Translations under genes and position numbers: made by a program | NCBI GenBank assembly: GCA_026988195.1 | Contig: JALSLS010000312.1 | Span: 1-13,137, forward strand | Reading direction: 5' to 3' | From: Methylomonas sp. | GTDB lineage: Bacteria; Pseudomonadota; Gammaproteobacteria; Methylococcales; Methylomonadaceae | Length of the DNA stretch: 13,137 nt | Shown: positions 13,092 to 13,137 of the stretch, piece by piece | How the letters are laid out: each line of letters begins with the position of its first letter | How positions within the stretch are numbered: position 1 is the first letter of the stretch | Notes under the pieces: model-generated | Databases searched by the model: none | What the model was told of the DNA's origin: nothing | Seen by the model: only the letters and a program-made list of their open reading frames with translations

Positions 13092-13137
13092 ATGTCTTCT
13101 AAAATGCCTATTAGTTTTAAAACCCGAATTTATCTAG
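13092..13137 (+). CDS. Possible start of a divergent gene, cut by the window edge
   Basis: An ATG at 13092 opens a frame of 15 full codons, MSSKMPISFKTRIYL, still open at the edge. The pattern, a short basic start then FKTRIYL, is like the beginning of membrane-anchored sensor proteins, but the piece is too short to name. No clear ribosome binding site is seen. If real, it is divergent from the porin-cytochrome-chemoreceptor cluster. Confidence 0.3.
   Translation, partial: MSSKMPISFKTRIYL

Noticed and set aside
1..13137. CRISPR array or phage defence genes
   Set aside because: No regularly spaced direct repeats and no Cas, toxin-antitoxin or restriction genes were seen; the repeats here are inverted and irregularly placed.

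Overview
The window is about 13 kb of AT-rich bacterial DNA, probably from a gammaproteobacterium. The clues are a VPLPA-type C-terminal sorting signal on a spondin-domain secreted protein, a zinc-finger thioredoxin 2, a YdjM-type membrane protein, a long chemoreceptor, and several short palindromic repeat families between genes. A methanotroph-like (Methylococcales) or sulfur-oxidiser-like host would fit, but the sequence alone does not prove it. No rRNA, tRNA, CRISPR array or transposase gene was seen.

Layout. Positions 1-2064 are gene-poor: one minus-strand gene for a secreted spondin-domain protein (241-1098), flanked by non-coding DNA with palindromic repeats (95-162, 1597-1631, 1701-1786). 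Positions 2065-3638 carry two plus-strand genes of unknown function, a glycine-rich membrane protein and a lipoprotein with an Asn/Gly/Arg-rich insert, separated by a 386-bp gap that holds a small hairpin and a 152-bp palindromic element. A three-stem structured stretch (3674-3772) lies before trxC (minus, 3828-4262).

Positions 4478-8089 form a plus-strand cobalamin (vitamin B12) cluster: CbiG split into an N-terminal and a C-terminal gene, a CobJ/CbiH methyltransferase carrying an unusual C-terminal domain that resembles the heme-utilisation proteins HutX/ChuX, a thioredoxin-like [2Fe-2S] ferredoxin, and a YdjM-like membrane protein. CbiG implies the early-cobalt (anaerobic-type) route of corrin ring contraction, in which CbiH/CobJ makes cobalt-precorrin-4 and CbiG opens its lactone ring. 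The ferredoxin may serve the methyltransferase.

Positions 12870 to 8125 (minus strand) form a tight cluster: an outer-membrane beta-barrel with an N-terminal coiled coil, a periplasmic tetraheme cytochrome c, an inner-membrane TM-HAMP protein with no output domain, and a PAS-containing methyl-accepting chemotaxis protein. Together they span outer membrane, periplasm, inner membrane and signalling output, so a redox- or energy-sensing chemotaxis system is a reasonable hypothesis. A divergent gene may start at the right edge (13092).

The most notable points are the CobJ-HutX-like fusion beside a ferredoxin, the porin-cytochrome-HAMP-chemoreceptor cluster, and a dispersed palindromic element present as a full copy (2713-2864), an internally deleted copy (4289-4352) and a single end (8089-8110).
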